From Thermoplasmatota archaeon (GTDB lineage Archaea > Thermoplasmatota > E2 > DHVEG-1): a stretch of 6,192 bases of DNA. Shown here piece after piece: positions 5,104 to 6,192 of this stretch. Within the stretch, counting starts at the first letter, position 1; each line of letters opens with the position of its first letter. The stretch is from the NCBI GenBank assembly GCA_022866015.1, contig JALHTX010000171.1, positions 1 to 6,192 of the forward strand, read 5' to 3'. The translations under genes and the position numbers were made by a program. The notes beneath the pieces are model-generated. The model was given only the letters and a program-made list of their open reading frames with translations, was not told where the DNA came from and did no database searches.

Positions 5104-5970
5104 TCATGGTGTGTAGGTGGTAGAGACTAACTCGACTTTGGCAATACTCCCTGGGTTTCCATTAGCATCATAGTCAGCATCGCTGATTTGCTTCGCCATC
5201 CAACCCACTTCAGGCACATAGTAGGACCATGTGTAAGCATGTCCAAGACCATACGTTGACTCCTTTGAGACGTTGTAAGCAGCATACGTTCCTGCATGGA
5301 CTGATATATTCGCCATCTCGCATGTATAATTCTGGTCGCCCATGTAACCATAAAAGTCAGGTATGTTTAAGAGAGGGATGAACCCCCAATAGAGCGAAAA
5401 TTTTTCATGGCCAGTGAAAGAAGCATTCGGGAGTGTACCATGTGTACCTACGCTCAGTGGGAACGGAAGAGATACATCGGGGATTGAATAAATAAACTCC
5501 CAGGCATCAGTATATTGAGCGGGGATAGGTAGCTTGTTAAAGAGTAACAAAAACACAGGGCCTTTTTCTTTCGAAGAATCCCGTACCAAGGCAAGATCTG
5601 TTTTTCTGAGTGTAAGTTCACTGATAAACCTGGTGAATTTGGTAAATTTTAAATGAACTGATCCAAGCGTGACCCGCCCCTCATTATTTGTCGAGGTTCT
5701 CTGAACTGTGTAGTTGTCTCCAGTAGTATCGGTAACGGTATAAGTGCTCGTGCAATTATGATAGACTAAATACCATAAGGTACCATTCGCCGTGTAATAA
5801 TGATTGATGAACCGTTCGTTATATGTCCATGTATCCCCATTCTCCCACACCGGGACATCAACAGCAGACGCTGCCGTTTGAATATCTTTTTTCACATTGA
5901 AATTTGTTGCAGACACCACCGTAGTGGTCACCAGCATACATACAAAAATTCCTATGATTTTTTTATACAT
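5104..5970 (-). CDS. Exported, probably glycosylated beta-rich protein
   Basis: A 288-residue protein; function unknown. Residues 1-21 are a signal peptide (MYKKIIGIFVCMLVTTTVVS, then A). The mature part opens VPVWENGDTWTYNE (39-52), a 'VPxWxxGDxWTY' entry motif that I associate with exported beta-barrel-like proteins of Thermoplasmatota. It continues YTVTDTTGDNYTVQRTST. The C-terminal third has ISVHAGTYAAYNVSKES, then YTWSYYVPEVGWMAKQISD. The 'HAGTYxAY...YYxPEVGWxxK' pattern resembles DUF3108/TapB-like domains, which are beta structures of unclear role. Seven N-glycosylation sequons (Asn62, 72, 86, 182, 214, 221, 233) suggest a heavily glycosylated extracellular protein. No C-terminal anchor is seen, so it is probably released or held by interactions. 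The start follows GGTGGAGGT with a five-base spacer, and a terminator follows the stop. Confidence 0.88.
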   Translation of the reverse strand: MYKKIIGIFVCMLVTTTVVSATNFNVKKDIQTAASAVDVPVWENGDTWTYNERFINHYYTANGTLWYLVYHNCTSTYTVTDTTGDNYTVQRTSTNNEGRVTLGSVHLKFTKFTRFISELTLRKTDLALVRDSSKEKGPVFLLLFNKLPIPAQYTDAWEFIYSIPDVSLPFPLSVGTHGTLPNASFTGHEKFSLYWGFIPLLNIPDFYGYMGDQNYTCEMANISVHAGTYAAYNVSKESTYGLGHAYTWSYYVPEVGWMAKQISDADYDANGNPGSIAKVELVSTTYTP

Positions 5971-6106
5971 TTTTTACCTCCACCCTTAAAAAAACATTTA
6001 CTATCTTAAAGTATTGTATGGATCACCTCAATTTAAATTTTATGAATATTATATGCAACAAAAATTAAAAAACATAGGTTAAAAACAACAATTTGTTTAT
6101 AAACTT
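5971..6106 (-). promoter_or_regulatory. Leader copy 2 with distal TATA box
   Basis: It contains the GGTGGAGGT ribosome site next to the start, the leader shared with 4928-5051, and at its far end the palindromic GTTTATAAAC (6095-6104). The 25 bp at 6082-6106 match 71-95 with one mismatch. Initiation from this box would give a leader of about 100 bases. Inside it lies TGAGGTGATC (complement of 6021-6030), nine bases of which match the full anti-Shine-Dalgarno complement, but no start codon follows at usable distance. Confidence 0.5.
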
Positions 6107-6192
6107 ACATTTCTGGTTCACGATACTATTTTTATGAATCTCCTACGAGTTGTTAGTGATATATCAGATAATAGAATTGAGAGGTAGGTCAC

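Noticed and set aside
5800..6009. 69-codon plus-strand ORF
   Set aside because: It is antisense to the signal peptide region of the 5104-5970 gene and has no supporting signal.
6118..6192. 24-codon open minus-strand frame entering from the right edge, and a 17-codon plus-strand ORF at 6134-6187
   Set aside because: Both are too short and without motif; the minus frame might be the 3' end of a neighbour but cannot be distinguished from chance.

Overview
The window looks like an AT-rich stretch of an archaeal chromosome, most likely from an uncultured Thermoplasmatota-type euryarchaeon (lineage is an inference). The support is: TATA/BRE-like promoters instead of bacterial -35/-10 boxes; ribosome binding sites of the GGTGGAGGT type; and secreted proteins starting MKKIIGILICMLL or MYKKIIGIFVCML and carrying DPDGD and 'IKNVGTADAT' Ig-like segments, which I associate with that group.

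Left part (1-1400) is mostly decay. It has the first 14 codons of a secreted or membrane protein leaving the window on the minus strand, an open plus-strand fragment at 104-241, a minus-strand lipoprotein gene (441-1002) broken by a frameshift and an in-frame stop, and a plus-strand C-terminal fragment at 1099-1254. The fragments lack convincing starts and look like gene relics.

Middle part (1401-3039) is a divergent pair. On the minus strand is a small protein with a ribbon-helix-helix DNA-binding segment, a helix with glycine at almost every fourth residue, and a C-terminal four-cysteine zinc-site candidate. On the plus strand is a 292-residue protein with a TPR-like N-terminus and a C-terminal Mrr-type restriction endonuclease domain. 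Their shared intergenic region holds a degenerate 12-bp-period repeat array beside the regulator start, a candidate operator. An RHH/glycine-helix/zinc regulator facing a lone Mrr nuclease is the most interesting unit here.

Right part (3386-5970) holds three co-oriented minus-strand genes for exported proteins. The two right-hand genes share a duplicated 5' leader of about 120 bp. Hairpin-plus-T-tract terminators follow two of the three genes, so they are probably transcribed separately. The third (3386-4318) ends convergent with the nuclease gene across a 346-bp gap. No RNA gene, CRISPR array, insertion sequence or transposase is recognisable.
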